Shown here in pieces: positions 8,743 through 16,654 of a stretch of DNA of 37,179 bases. The stretch is from Pseudomonadota bacterium (GTDB lineage Bacteria; Pseudomonadota; Gammaproteobacteria; Burkholderiales; Sulfuricellaceae). Below the pieces are notes generated by a model. It had not been told where the DNA came from. It saw only the letters and a list, made by a program, of their open reading frames with translations, and did not search any database. Positions within the stretch are counted from its first letter, which is position 1. Each line of letters opens with the position of its first letter. Position numbers and translations under genes: made by a program. The stretch spans positions 1 through 37,179 of the forward strand of contig JAJYXP010000004.1 of NCBI GenBank assembly GCA_021801705.1. The letters run 5' to 3'.

Positions 8743-8841
8743 ATGCAACCGCCGGCACTTCGATTTCAGCGCCTCACCAAGCATTACGGATCTGCCCGGG
8801 TGCCGCGTGACATCGACCTTGAAATCGCTGGAGCAGGCCTA
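8743..8841 (+). pseudogene. Truncated ABC-transporter ATPase remnant
   Basis: The first 30 or so codons read ALRFQRLTKHYGSARVPRDI followed by DLEIA, which is the usual beginning of an ABC ATP-binding protein (strand, then KHYG, then LRDIDLEI). The likeness stops just before the Walker A region would come, and the frame continues into unrelated sequence to a stop at 8935-8937. No Walker A, signature or Walker B follows. I read it as an N-terminal fragment left after deletion. A comparable N-terminal fragment of an ABC permease lies at 24216, at the far side of the pilus genes. Confidence 0.55.
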
Positions 8842-8941
8842 CCTGAAATGTATGGGTTAACGCGAACATCGCGAAGCGATACTCTGTTCCCCTCGCCCGC
8901 TTGCGGGATAACCAGCGACTTGGCTATCGTCTTTTGATAGC

Positions 8942-9086
8942 CTAGTAGTCAGTCATATTGAAACCGGTGGACAATCTCGTCATTCCGGCGAAAGCCGGAA
9001 TCCAGAAAAATCAACAACCTGGACACCGGCTTTCGCCGGTGTGACGGTTCAACTCATCCATGCTTTTCACCGTGACTGACTACTAG
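8942..9086. mobile_element. 145-bp MITE-like element with 14-bp terminal inverted repeats
   Basis: CTAGTAGTCAGTCA at 8942-8955 is the exact reverse complement of 9073-9086. Inside are two nested hairpins, ATTCCGGCGAAAGCCGGAAT (8982-9001) and ACACCGGC...GCCGGTGT (9023-9042), whose cores CCGGCGAAAGCCGG and CCGGCTTTCGCCGG are also reverse complements of each other. The element encodes no protein. The first hairpin resembles the widespread ATTCC(N)nGGAAT repeats such as neisserial dRS3. The outer CTAG could be a target duplication, but being palindromic it cannot be distinguished from the repeat end. Confidence 0.8.
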
Positions 9087-9126
9087 TCGAATGGCTAGTG
9101 GTTCCATCAGAGGGCAGGGGCGAGGG

Positions 9127-9196
9127 AACGGACACGGCAAGAAGCGACGTTCGTAATTTGGGGTGGCGTTTCTCGCCATGTCCGTTAGGTTTTTTT
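9127..9196 (+). terminator. Large imperfect hairpin followed by T7
   Basis: Positions 9127-9148 and 9165-9186 are reverse complements with about four mismatches over 22 bp. They are followed by A-G-G and seven T residues (9190-9196). The shape fits a rho-independent terminator for plus-strand transcription coming from the repeat region, isolating the pilus cluster. The length of the arms also allows a decayed mobile element end. Confidence 0.4.
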
Positions 9197-9261
9197 CTGT
9201 TCTACGGCAATAGTTTGTGGCAGAATCATTCGATATCTTATCGGGCCTTATATTTTAAGTA

Positions 9262-10644
9262 ATGTATCTCGATCATTTCGGCCTCAACCAGCCCCCCTTC
9301 AAGATCACCCCCAACACCGGGTTTTTTTTCGCCGGCGGCAAGCGCGGCGCGATTCTGGACGCGCTGCTTTACACCATCATCCACGGCGAGGGCATCGTCA
9401 AGGTCACCGGCGAGATCGGCAGCGGCAAAACGATGCTGTGCCGGATGCTGGAGAGCATGCTGCCGGGGAATGTCGAGGCAATCTACCTGGCCAATCCCAG
9501 CCTGAACCGGGACGAGATTTTTCACGCCATCGGAGCCGAGCTCAATCTCGCCACCGAGGGGAAACGCGCGGGTGAAATCCTGCGCCTGATCCAGGACGAC
9601 CTGATCGAAAGGCATGCCTCCGGCAAGCAGGTGGTGCTTCTGGTCGAAGAGGCCCAGGCCATGCCGCTCGACACACTGGAAGAAATCCGCCTGCTTTCCA
9701 ACCTGGAAACCGCCCACCACAAGCTGCTGCAAATCGTGTTGTTCGGCCAGCCCGAACTGGACGAAAACCTGAGCCTGCCGCGCATGCGCCCGTTCAGGGA
9801 ACGGATTGCCCACGGCTTCAAGGTGCCTCCGCTCGACCGGAAGGACATTCCGGAATACCTGATGTTCCGCATGCGCGCCGCCGGCTACCACGGGCCGGAC
9901 ACCTTCAGCGCCGGCGCAATCAAGCTGATCGTTTCCGCGTCCAAAGGAATCACCCGGCGCATCAACGTCCTCGCGGACAAGGCGCTGCTCGCGGCATTTT
10001 CCGAGAATATCCACAGTATCCTGCCCAGACACGTCAAGGCGGCGATCGGCGACAGTGAATTTTCGGCCCCGGTCAGCGCCCTGCCGCTTAGACGAATTGG
10101 TTTTGCCTTCGCCCTGGTCGGGATCGGGATGTTGCTAGGCGTCGGCTGGCAACATCTTGCCGGCGCACCGCGCAACGCCGACGCGCTCGCGCAGGTAGCC
10201 GCCACAAAGCCTGCACTTGCATCAGTACCCCCCATTCTCCCGGCTCAGCAGGACAAGCCGGTAGCCGCCCTGGCGCAACCGGACAGGCAAGAGACACCGG
10301 CCGCCAGTTTGCTGCAGCAGCGGCTGGCGGCCACCAGAAAATGGCTTGCCGATACGGAAGACGCCCAATACACGGTCCAATTAATGCTGAGCAATACGGA
10401 TGCGGCGCCACAAATGGAGCGGATTCTCGACGAAATCAGCCGGAATATGGGTCTGCAGCAGATTTACGTCTATCCCGCCCGCATTATGGCCAAGCGCGAA
10501 TTCGCCATCACCTTCGGTAGCTTCCCGTCGCGGGATCAGGCGCTGGCATCGATCGGCAAGCTGCCCGCCGGCTACCTGGCAAACCGTCCAACGCTTCGTA
10601 CGATCAAGGGCATCCGGGATGAAATTGCAAAACAACCACGTTAA
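9262..10644 (+). CDS. ExeA/MshM-like AAA ATPase with SPOR-like tail
   Basis: The 460-aa product is a bitopic ATPase of the ExeA/MshM group, which helps assemble secretins or pili through cell-wall contact. Walker A is GEIGSGKT (50-57) and Walker B VVLLVEEAQ (124-132). A single membrane segment lies at about 279-298, then a Pro/Ala-rich linker, then a C-terminal SPOR-like domain (about 368-450, beginning YTVQLMLSN and containing ITFGSFPSRDQALASI). SPOR domains bind denuded peptidoglycan, so this places the tail in the periplasm. The order AAA-TM-SPOR also occurs in DamX. It is the first gene of the pilus cluster; its Shine-Dalgarno is weak. It overlaps the next gene by 26 nt. Confidence 0.85.
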   Translation: MYLDHFGLNQPPFKITPNTGFFFAGGKRGAILDALLYTIIHGEGIVKVTGEIGSGKTMLCRMLESMLPGNVEAIYLANPSLNRDEIFHAIGAELNLATEGKRAGEILRLIQDDLIERHASGKQVVLLVEEAQAMPLDTLEEIRLLSNLETAHHKLLQIVLFGQPELDENLSLPRMRPFRERIAHGFKVPPLDRKDIPEYLMFRMRAAGYHGPDTFSAGAIKLIVSASKGITRRINVLADKALLAAFSENIHSILPRHVKAAIGDSEFSAPVSALPLRRIGFAFALVGIGMLLGVGWQHLAGAPRNADALAQVAATKPALASVPPILPAQQDKPVAALAQPDRQETPAASLLQQRLAATRKWLADTEDAQYTVQLMLSNTDAAPQMERILDEISRNMGLQQIYVYPARIMAKREFAITFGSFPSRDQALASIGKLPAGYLANRPTLRTIKGIRDEIAKQPR

Positions 10645-12814
10645 CGTACCGGAAACTGATGTTCGCTCCCCCTTTCCTCCCCCCGCGGAGCGATCGTCCA
10701 CAAGGGATGCGTTTAGCCTCGATTCCGGCGAGATGGACCGCCGCAAGGCGTTTCTCGAATTCACCGAAAAAGATGTCGCGCGGCTCAAGGAGTTGCACGA
10801 ACGGCTTGATGGCGATGCCGGATTTTTCGTGGATGCCTTTTATGCCCACCTGCTTTCCTTCGGGGAACTCGGCGGCCTCCTCCGCGACGAAGCGACCGTG
10901 GAGCGGCTCAAGCGTACCCAGACCGCGTATTTCAACCGGCTGACGTCCGGCGACTACGGCGAGGCGTACATTCAAGACCGGCTGCGCGTCGGTGTTGCAC
11001 ACGAGCGCGTGGGGCTGGAGCCGAAGTGGTACATCGGCGCCTATTGCAAATACCTTGCGCTGATGCTCCCCAGAATCGCGCAAATCACGAATGACCGCGA
11101 TCCCGGCATGGGGGAAACAGTGCTTGCGCTGCTGAAAATTTTATTCCTGGACATGGGTATCGCCATTGATGCCTATATCAATGCCCATCAGCAGTCCGTG
11201 CAGAGAAAAACCACGCAAATTTCCGCGTTGAACCAGATCGCCGTGGCGATTTCTTCGACGCTGGGGTGGCAAGAGCTGCTGGACAGGATCATGCGCTCGG
11301 GCATCGCGCTGACCGGATCGAAAGCCGCCTGCCTGGCTTTTTATGACGAGGACCAGCAATGTTTCGGGGAATGGCATACCCAGGGGCTGTCTGACCATTT
11401 CGTCAAGAACATGTCATTCCGCCCCAGCGGCCTCGCCGACAAGGCCCTGGCGAACGGGAACTACATACTCAGCAACGACCATCCCGGAGCCGAGCACAAG
11501 CTCAGCGAACTCACGCGCAAGGAGGGGATTCTCTGTTTCCTGTGCCTGCCTTTCATCAGCCAGACCCGTCCTCTCGGCGTGCTGTATCTGTATCGGGATG
11601 ACCGCGATACTTTCCTGCCGGAAGAGATCGACCTCCTGGTCACATTTTCTCACCTGGCGGCCATCGCCGCCGAGAACACCCGGCTCCACATCAATACCAT
11701 GAAGCTGGCGGCGACCGATGCCCTTACCGGCCTGTTGAACCGGCGGGAGCTCGAAGACCGCCTGAATGTTGAACAGCAGCGCGCACAGCGCTACGGCGAG
11801 GCCTTTTCGTTGCTGTTGCTGGATATCGACCATTTCAAGAAAGTCAACGATACCTACGGGCATGCGGCCGGTGACGCCGTGCTCAAGACATTAGCCGCCG
11901 TCCTGGCTCAACAGACGCGCGACATCGACAGCGTGGCGCGTTACGGCGGGGAGGAATTCGTCATCGTCCTTCCCGAGACGGACGGAGGCGGGGCCAAGGT
12001 CGTAGCCGAACGCATCCGCAAGGCCATTTCGAGCACGCCGTTTGCGCTGCCGGACGGACGCGTGATCGGCGTGACCGCGAGCATCGGCGTCGCCTGCTTC
12101 CCGCACAGCGCTGGAAACTACGGGGCCATGCTGGAGCGAGCCGATCGGGCGTTGTATCAGGCCAAGAACACCGGCAGGAACCAGGTTTATCTTTACCGGG
12201 AGCTGTTGCAGGCGGAACTGGAGCGGGACCCGGGCCGCATCGTGCAGTTGCTGAACGAGGGCAGCGAAAACGCCAAGCCGGTGGCCACTGCGGTGAACAT
12301 GAAGACCACCCACCTGCGCGATCATGCTGACCTGGTCGAGCACTTCGCGCTCAGGCTGGGCAAGAAGCTCGAACTTCCCGCTGCGGACATGCACACGCTC
12401 GGACTCGCCGCCGTTTTGCACGATATCGGCTTCATTTCGATCCCGGAAAAGGTGCTCAACAAACGCGAGGCGTTCACACCAGACGAGTGGGAAGCGATCC
12501 AGCAACATCCCATGACCGGCGCCGCTCTGCTCGAACAGGTGCCGGCGTTGCGCGATGCCGCATTGGTGGTGCGTTTCCACCACGAGCAGCATGACGGCGG
12601 CGGTTACCCCGACAAATTGCGGGGAGAGGCTATCCCCTATCTGGCGCGCATTCTGTCAGTGGCCGACGCCTATTGCGCCATGACCAACGACCGGCCGCAA
12701 CGCAGGGCGATGAAGCCCCGCGAGGCAAGGGCGATTCTCTGCGCGAACGCCGGCAGCCAGTTCGACGCCAATGTCGTCACGGCGTTTGTCGAGATGCTGG
12801 ACGAAGAACGGTAG
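10619..12814 (+). CDS. Globin-coupled sensor with GAF, GGDEF and HD-GYP domains
   Basis: This 731-aa protein probably senses oxygen and controls cyclic di-GMP. Domains in order: a protoglobin sensor (about 45-195) with proximal His128 in VAHERVGLEPKWYIGAY; GAF (about 215-350); GGDEF (about 360-530) with active site GGEEF (443-447) and inhibitory site RDID (434-437) five residues before it; and HD-GYP (about 560-725) with HD at 601-602, HHE at 654-656 and GYP at 662-664. Both a cyclase and a phosphodiesterase site look intact, so it may be bifunctional. The open frame begins at 10400, but those codons overlap the previous gene out of frame. I chose the ATG at 10619; 10733 is an alternative with the globin still complete. 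It sits inside the pilus cluster. Confidence 0.9.
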   Translation: MKLQNNHVNVPETDVRSPFPPPAERSSTRDAFSLDSGEMDRRKAFLEFTEKDVARLKELHERLDGDAGFFVDAFYAHLLSFGELGGLLRDEATVERLKRTQTAYFNRLTSGDYGEAYIQDRLRVGVAHERVGLEPKWYIGAYCKYLALMLPRIAQITNDRDPGMGETVLALLKILFLDMGIAIDAYINAHQQSVQRKTTQISALNQIAVAISSTLGWQELLDRIMRSGIALTGSKAACLAFYDEDQQCFGEWHTQGLSDHFVKNMSFRPSGLADKALANGNYILSNDHPGAEHKLSELTRKEGILCFLCLPFISQTRPLGVLYLYRDDRDTFLPEEIDLLVTFSHLAAIAAENTRLHINTMKLAATDALTGLLNRRELEDRLNVEQQRAQRYGEAFSLLLLDIDHFKKVNDTYGHAAGDAVLKTLAAVLAQQTRDIDSVARYGGEEFVIVLPETDGGGAKVVAERIRKAISSTPFALPDGRVIGVTASIGVACFPHSAGNYGAMLERADRALYQAKNTGRNQVYLYRELLQAELERDPGRIVQLLNEGSENAKPVATAVNMKTTHLRDHADLVEHFALRLGKKLELPAADMHTLGLAAVLHDIGFISIPEKVLNKREAFTPDEWEAIQQHPMTGAALLEQVPALRDAALVVRFHHEQHDGGGYPDKLRGEAIPYLARILSVADAYCAMTNDRPQRRAMKPREARAILCANAGSQFDANVVTAFVEMLDEER

Positions 12815-12974
12815 CCCGCAATGTGGGGGGCAATAGCGTGGCGTATTGCACCGGATATCTGGCCTGTTTCTCCGGTATTTTCCATTAGTATAGAAGCGGA
12901 TAATGGAAGGTATTGGTTTAAGAATATTCGCTAATGGATTGATTTCAAATGTTCCCAGTGGTAGCCTTGCGCGC

Positions 12975-14939
12975 ATGAACAAAGTCTCGATCGTCATCGC
13001 CGGTTGTCTTCTGCTGGCCGCTTGCGGCACGCAGCCGATCACGCCGTCCGCCGGCCATATCAAGGACGAACCCCGTAGCGCCGGCAACATTCCCAAACCG
13101 GTGCAGCTAAGCACGGTACTGCCACCGCCCAAAGCCGCGCCCAAGGTGGAAACCTACAGCGTGGTGGTAAACAGCGTGCCGGTGCAGGAACTGCTGTTTG
13201 CCCTGGCGCGCGACGCCAAGCTGAATGTCGACATCCACCCCGGCATCGACGGCACTGTCACGCTCAACGCGCTCAATCAGACCCTGCCGCAGTTGCTCAC
13301 CCGCATTGCCAAGCAGGTGGACATGCGCTATGAGCTGGACGGCCCGAACCTGGTAGTGATGCCGGATGCGCCTTTCCTGCGAAATTACAAGGTGGATTAC
13401 GTCAACGTTGCGCGCAACACCACCAGCAACGTCAACATCGCAACACAGATCGCCACTACCGGCGCTGGCGCCGGAGGGGTCAGCGGCGGGGCGGCCGGAG
13501 CGGGCAACAACAATTCCACCACCTCGGTTACGAACACTTCCAACAACCGTTTCTGGGAAACGCTGGTACAGAACATCAAGGACATCCTGCGGGAAACCGA
13601 CAAAATCCTCCCCGAAGGCTCCTCCGAAACCACCACGGAACAGTCAGGCAGCCAGACCACCACCGGCACAGGCGCGCCGCCGCCTGCGACCGCCAGCCGC
13701 CGTGCCGCCGCCGCTTCCATCGCCACCAGCCCTAATCCCGCCGCCCTGACCAGTGCCGGCACCACCACGGTACGCCGCACCACCTTTCGCGAAGCCGCCT
13801 CCGTGATCGTCAACGCCGAAGCGGGGCTGATCGCGGTGCGCGCCACCGGTCGCCAGCATGACAAGATCCAGGAATTCCTCGACCAGGTGATGGGGAGCGC
13901 CAAGCGCCAGGTGCTGATCGAAGCGACCGTGGTGGAGGTGCAGCTCAACGACCAGTACCAGTCGGGTATCGATTGGAAAAGGATTGCGCTCGGCGCCGGT
14001 TTCACCTTCCGGCAGAACATGGCCGGCACGGACCTCGCCAACGTCGCCAATCCGCTGCCCGACCCGTCCCGCCAGGCGCTGATTTCGAGCATCATGGGCG
14101 ACACCAACCTGACCGCCGCGATGCAGGACAACCTGATCGAGCAGATTGCACCCGGCTTCGCCGCCGCCGGTGGAAAAATTCCCTTTGCCGATACCGCCTT
14201 CGCCAGTCAGGGCAAGGGCATGACCATCGGCTACTCCAATGCCGGCAGCATTGCCGCCGCCGTCAAGCTGCTCAACACCTTCGGCAACGTCAAGGTGCTG
14301 TCGAGCCCGAAAATCAGCGCCCTGAACAACCAGACCGCGCTGCTCAAGGTGGTGGACAACCGCGTCTACTTCACCATCACGGCGCAAACAACGGCGAACC
14401 AGACATCCACCCAGACCACCTACACCTCCAACCTGAACACCGTGCCGGTAGGCTTCGTCATGAGCGTCACCCCCCAGATCGACGAAAACGACACCATCAC
14501 CCTCAACGTCAGGCCGACCATATCCCGGATTTTGCGCTATGTTCCCGACCCGAATCCTGACTTGGCAAGGGTGCGCGTGATCAGCAGCATCCCTGAAATC
14601 CAGGTGCGTGAGATGGAATCCATCCTCAAGGTCAACAGTGGTCAAACCGCCATCATGGGCGGCCTGATGCAGGATCTGGTGAGCAAGTCCACCGACGGCG
14701 TCCCCGGACTGTCGAAAGTCCCCGGTTTGGGCAATGCCTTCAGCAACCGCGACGACACCACCACCAAAACCGAACTGGTGATTTTCCTGCGCCCGGCGGT
14801 GGTCAAGGATGCCAGCCTCGACGGTGATTTCAGGGCGTACCGCAGCTTCCTGCCCGACGAGAACACCCTCAGGGATGTGCGCGATGCCGGGCCCAACCCC
14901 CTGCTCGACATGCTCAAAGCGGAGGCGACAAAGCCATGA
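12975..14939 (+). CDS. MshL-like lipoprotein secretin
   Basis: The product (654 aa) forms the outer-membrane pore of the pilus machinery. It starts with a lipoprotein signal peptide, MNKVSIVIAGCLLLAAC, with the lipidated cysteine at residue 17. A short N0/STN-type domain follows (about 55-125, VQELLFALARDAKLNVDIHPG), then a Ser/Thr/Gly-rich low-complexity stretch, an N-domain, and the C-terminal secretin domain with VLSSPKISALNNQTALLKV, GFVMSVTPQIDEND and SGQTAIMGGLMQD. The frame extends to an ATG at 12903, but only the 12975 start exposes the signal peptide at the N-terminus. It resembles MshL more than GspD in length and in having one N0 domain. Gap to the preceding gene is 160 bp, with no clear promoter. 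Confidence 0.9.
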   Translation: MNKVSIVIAGCLLLAACGTQPITPSAGHIKDEPRSAGNIPKPVQLSTVLPPPKAAPKVETYSVVVNSVPVQELLFALARDAKLNVDIHPGIDGTVTLNALNQTLPQLLTRIAKQVDMRYELDGPNLVVMPDAPFLRNYKVDYVNVARNTTSNVNIATQIATTGAGAGGVSGGAAGAGNNNSTTSVTNTSNNRFWETLVQNIKDILRETDKILPEGSSETTTEQSGSQTTTGTGAPPPATASRRAAAASIATSPNPAALTSAGTTTVRRTTFREAASVIVNAEAGLIAVRATGRQHDKIQEFLDQVMGSAKRQVLIEATVVEVQLNDQYQSGIDWKRIALGAGFTFRQNMAGTDLANVANPLPDPSRQALISSIMGDTNLTAAMQDNLIEQIAPGFAAAGGKIPFADTAFASQGKGMTIGYSNAGSIAAAVKLLNTFGNVKVLSSPKISALNNQTALLKVVDNRVYFTITAQTTANQTSTQTTYTSNLNTVPVGFVMSVTPQIDENDTITLNVRPTISRILRYVPDPNPDLARVRVISSIPEIQVREMESILKVNSGQTAIMGGLMQDLVSKSTDGVPGLSKVPGLGNAFSNRDDTTTKTELVIFLRPAVVKDASLDGDFRAYRSFLPDENTLRDVRDAGPNPLLDMLKAEATKP

Positions 14940-14956
14940 GCCTAAAAACCTCAGTT

Positions 14957-15095
14957 TCACCACAGAGGCGCAGAGAACACAGAGGAAAAACAAGCGGTTG
15001 CTTTGTTTATGGGTCTCACCCACCGGGTGATCGCCGTCGGATCGACAAGTTATTGATTCCTTGCCTTTCTCTGTGCCTCTGTGCCTCTGTGGTGA
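14957..15095. repeat. CACAGAGG-family inverted repeat pair
   Basis: Positions 14957-14985 (CACAGAGG and CGCAGAG units) are opposed by 15068-15095 (CTCTGTG units ending GGTGA) as an imperfect inverted repeat. The spacer of about 80 bp has no gene. The block separates the secretin gene from the TPR gene and ends 10 bp before the latter's start. It is one of several families in this window built on the same plan: opposed arms of short degenerate units. Confidence 0.75.
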
Positions 15096-15105
15096 GGAAT
15101 TTAGG

Positions 15106-16650
15106 ATGAGCCTGTTGATGGAAGCGCTGAAGAAGGCCGAGCGCTCCAAACAGGCGCAAGGGAATATGCCCGACGCCGCGCCGGGGGAGCAGAATCCGCC
15201 GGATGTCCCTAAAGCGCCTGACGCCGAACTTTCCCCGCTGTCCGCGGAACAAACAGCCGCACAGTCGGCCGGCAAAAGCGAGTCTCCGCTGCTCAGTCTG
15301 ACTCTCGATCAATCCGCCACGCCTGAGCTGACCCTTTCTCCCCACCCCTCTCTTTCCGGGCCAGCGCCTGATTCAGTCAGGGCCGCGGAGCCTCCTGCGG
15401 CAGGAAAGAGCAAGGAATCCACCGCTGCGCAGCAGAAAGCCCTAAAGGACTCCGGCTTTCTACGCGCTGAAGCGCGTGAAAGATCGTATGCCAAGGCGGT
15501 CTTTGCCGCCAAGCAGCCTGTGCGCAGCCGCACCGTGCTGCTTGCGGGCGTGGCTGCCGTCGCCCTGGCCGGCCTCGCCGGCTTCGGTTTCTACTACTGG
15601 CAAATCGTATCCGGCGGCACCTCCAGTCTGTCGCCCGAACCAGTCCGGCAGGCTTCCATGCCGGCGCCGGCTGCGCCCCGCGAAGAAGGAGCACTCGGGG
15701 CTCAGGATCCAGGACTCAGCACTCAGCACTCAGATGAACGCCTGTCGGCCCCGGCCAAAAGCGAAGCTGCGCCCCCTGGCACGAACTCCCCCAACCAGGC
15801 CGAAAAGGGGTTGGCAGGGATGGGCGGCTTGCCGCACAACTCGCAAACCCCCGTTGCGCCGATGCAGCCTTCCCCCCCCACGGCGCCCGCTTCCAACCCC
15901 GCCATCCAGATCCGGCAGAGCGCCGCTGCCAGCCAGATCAACCCTCTGCTTTCCAAAGCCTATCAATCCTTTCTCTCCGGTGATCTTGCCGTGGCGCAAC
16001 AGCAATACCAGAAAGTGTTGCAACAGGAGCCGAACAGCCGCGATGCCCTGCTCGGCATGGCCGCGGTTGCGTTGAGCCGGAAGCAGTCCGGGCAGGCCGC
16101 GGCATATTACGGAAAGCTGCTGGAACTCGACCCGGACGATCCGGAGGCCATGGCCGGTCTGGTTGGCGTGCAGGGGCAAACCGACCCGGTGCAGAGCGAA
16201 AGCCGCCTGAAAAAAATTCTGGCGCAGAACCCCCGTGCCGGCGCCGCCCACTTTGCCCTGGGCAACCTTTACACCCGGCAGTCGCGCTGGGCCGAAGCCC
16301 AACAATCCTATTTCCGCGCCTACGGCAGTATGCCCGGCAACGCCGACTATGCCTTCAACCTCGCCGTCAGCCTCGACATCCTGAACCAGGGCAAACTGGC
16401 GCTGGAGTATTACCAGCGCGCCCTTGAGCTAGCCCAGTCCGGCCCGGCGGGCTTCGACAAAGCATCAGCTCAGAATCGCATCAAAGAACTGCTTGCGACT
16501 CCACACGAGCCCCAGCCCGTAGCGGAACGGAGTCCTTCAGAGCAGAAGCCGGCGGAAACGGGGTTGGCAGGGATGGGCGGCTTGCCGCCCAACTCGCAAA
16601 AGCCTCTTGCAGGGATGGGCGGCGGCTTGCCGCCCAACTCGCAAAACTAG
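15106..16650 (+). CDS. MshN-like TPR protein carrying several repeat-derived peptides
   Basis: The 514-aa protein has a cytoplasmic start (MSLLMEALKKAERSKQ, typical of GspB/MshN-like proteins), one membrane segment (about 143-165) and periplasmic TPR repeats (about 280-445). It probably bridges motor and secretin parts, as MshN is thought to do. Its linkers and tail contain peptides encoded by dispersed DNA repeats: DSGFLRAEARERSY (115-128), a DPGLSTQHSD stretch (about 201-210), and GLAGMGG-L-P-NSQ three times (235-247, 486-498, 502-513). The last copy supplies the C-terminus and stop. The ATG at 15106 has GAGG eight bases upstream; the longer frame runs through the repeat block. All repeats keep the frame. 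Confidence 0.85.
   Translation: MSLLMEALKKAERSKQAQGNMPDAAPGEQNPPDVPKAPDAELSPLSAEQTAAQSAGKSESPLLSLTLDQSATPELTLSPHPSLSGPAPDSVRAAEPPAAGKSKESTAAQQKALKDSGFLRAEARERSYAKAVFAAKQPVRSRTVLLAGVAAVALAGLAGFGFYYWQIVSGGTSSLSPEPVRQASMPAPAAPREEGALGAQDPGLSTQHSDERLSAPAKSEAAPPGTNSPNQAEKGLAGMGGLPHNSQTPVAPMQPSPPTAPASNPAIQIRQSAAASQINPLLSKAYQSFLSGDLAVAQQQYQKVLQQEPNSRDALLGMAAVALSRKQSGQAAAYYGKLLELDPDDPEAMAGLVGVQGQTDPVQSESRLKKILAQNPRAGAAHFALGNLYTRQSRWAEAQQSYFRAYGSMPGNADYAFNLAVSLDILNQGKLALEYYQRALELAQSGPAGFDKASAQNRIKELLATPHEPQPVAERSPSEQKPAETGLAGMGGLPPNSQKPLAGMGGGLPPNSQN
15447..15490 (+). repeat. In-frame palindromic repeat, family A
   Basis: These 44 nt encode DSGFLRAEARERSY in the TPR gene and match the reverse complement of 8471-8514 with three differences. 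The core stem is ACGCGC-TGAA-GCGCGT (15462-15477), against ACGGGC...GCCCGT in the other copy. Two of the three differences sit opposite each other in the stem and restore pairing, and both are synonymous (CGG/CGC Arg, GCC/GCG Ala). Confidence 0.85.
15711..15733 (+). repeat. CAGCACT-family repeat inside the TPR gene
   Basis: These 23 nt of alternating GACTC/CAGCACT units are identical to 30453-30475 upstream of lptB, and share 17 nt with 22380-22396 at the start of the pilin-like gene. Here the repeat encodes part of DPGLSTQHSD in a disordered linker. Confidence 0.8.
15807..15848 (+). repeat. GGCGGC-TT-GCCGCC repeat, family B, copy 1
   Basis: The 42-nt unit encodes GLAGMGGLPHNSQ in the TPR gene. 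It differs from copy 2 (16560-16601) by one base in the hairpin's right arm and one at the 3' end. Confidence 0.85.
16560..16647 (+). repeat. GGCGGC-TT-GCCGCC repeat, family B, copies 2 and 3
   Basis: Copy 2 (16560-16601) and copy 3 (16606-16647) lie in tandem and encode GLAGMGGLPPNSQ and LAGMGGGLPPNSQ at the C-terminus of the TPR protein. Each contains the perfect hairpin GGCGGC-TT-GCCGCC (16576-16589 in copy 2). Copy 3 carries one extra GGC codon and ends at the gene's stop. A fourth, non-coding copy at 177-206 has GGCGAC-TT-GTCGCC, a compensated stem. Confidence 0.85.
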
Positions 16651-16654
16651 CGCC

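Noticed and set aside
9222-9237. Sigma-54-like TGGCA box upstream of the first pilus gene
   Set aside because: TGGCA is present, but the -12 position reads CG where GC is needed, so the GG-N10-GC rule fails.
10400-10618. Upstream extension of the c-di-GMP enzyme
   Set aside because: These codons are out-of-frame reading of the SPOR-like domain of the preceding gene and have no globin-sensor likeness.
13644-15275. Long minus-strand open frame of 543 codons
   Set aside because: It lies antisense to the secretin gene, has a His/Gly/Val-rich composition typical of GC-rich shadow frames and runs through a repeat block.
15807-16647. Repeated GLAGMGGLPPNSQ units as part of a CRISPR or tandem-repeat array
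   Set aside because: The units are not regularly spaced and have no spacer pattern; they fit dispersed hairpin repeats.
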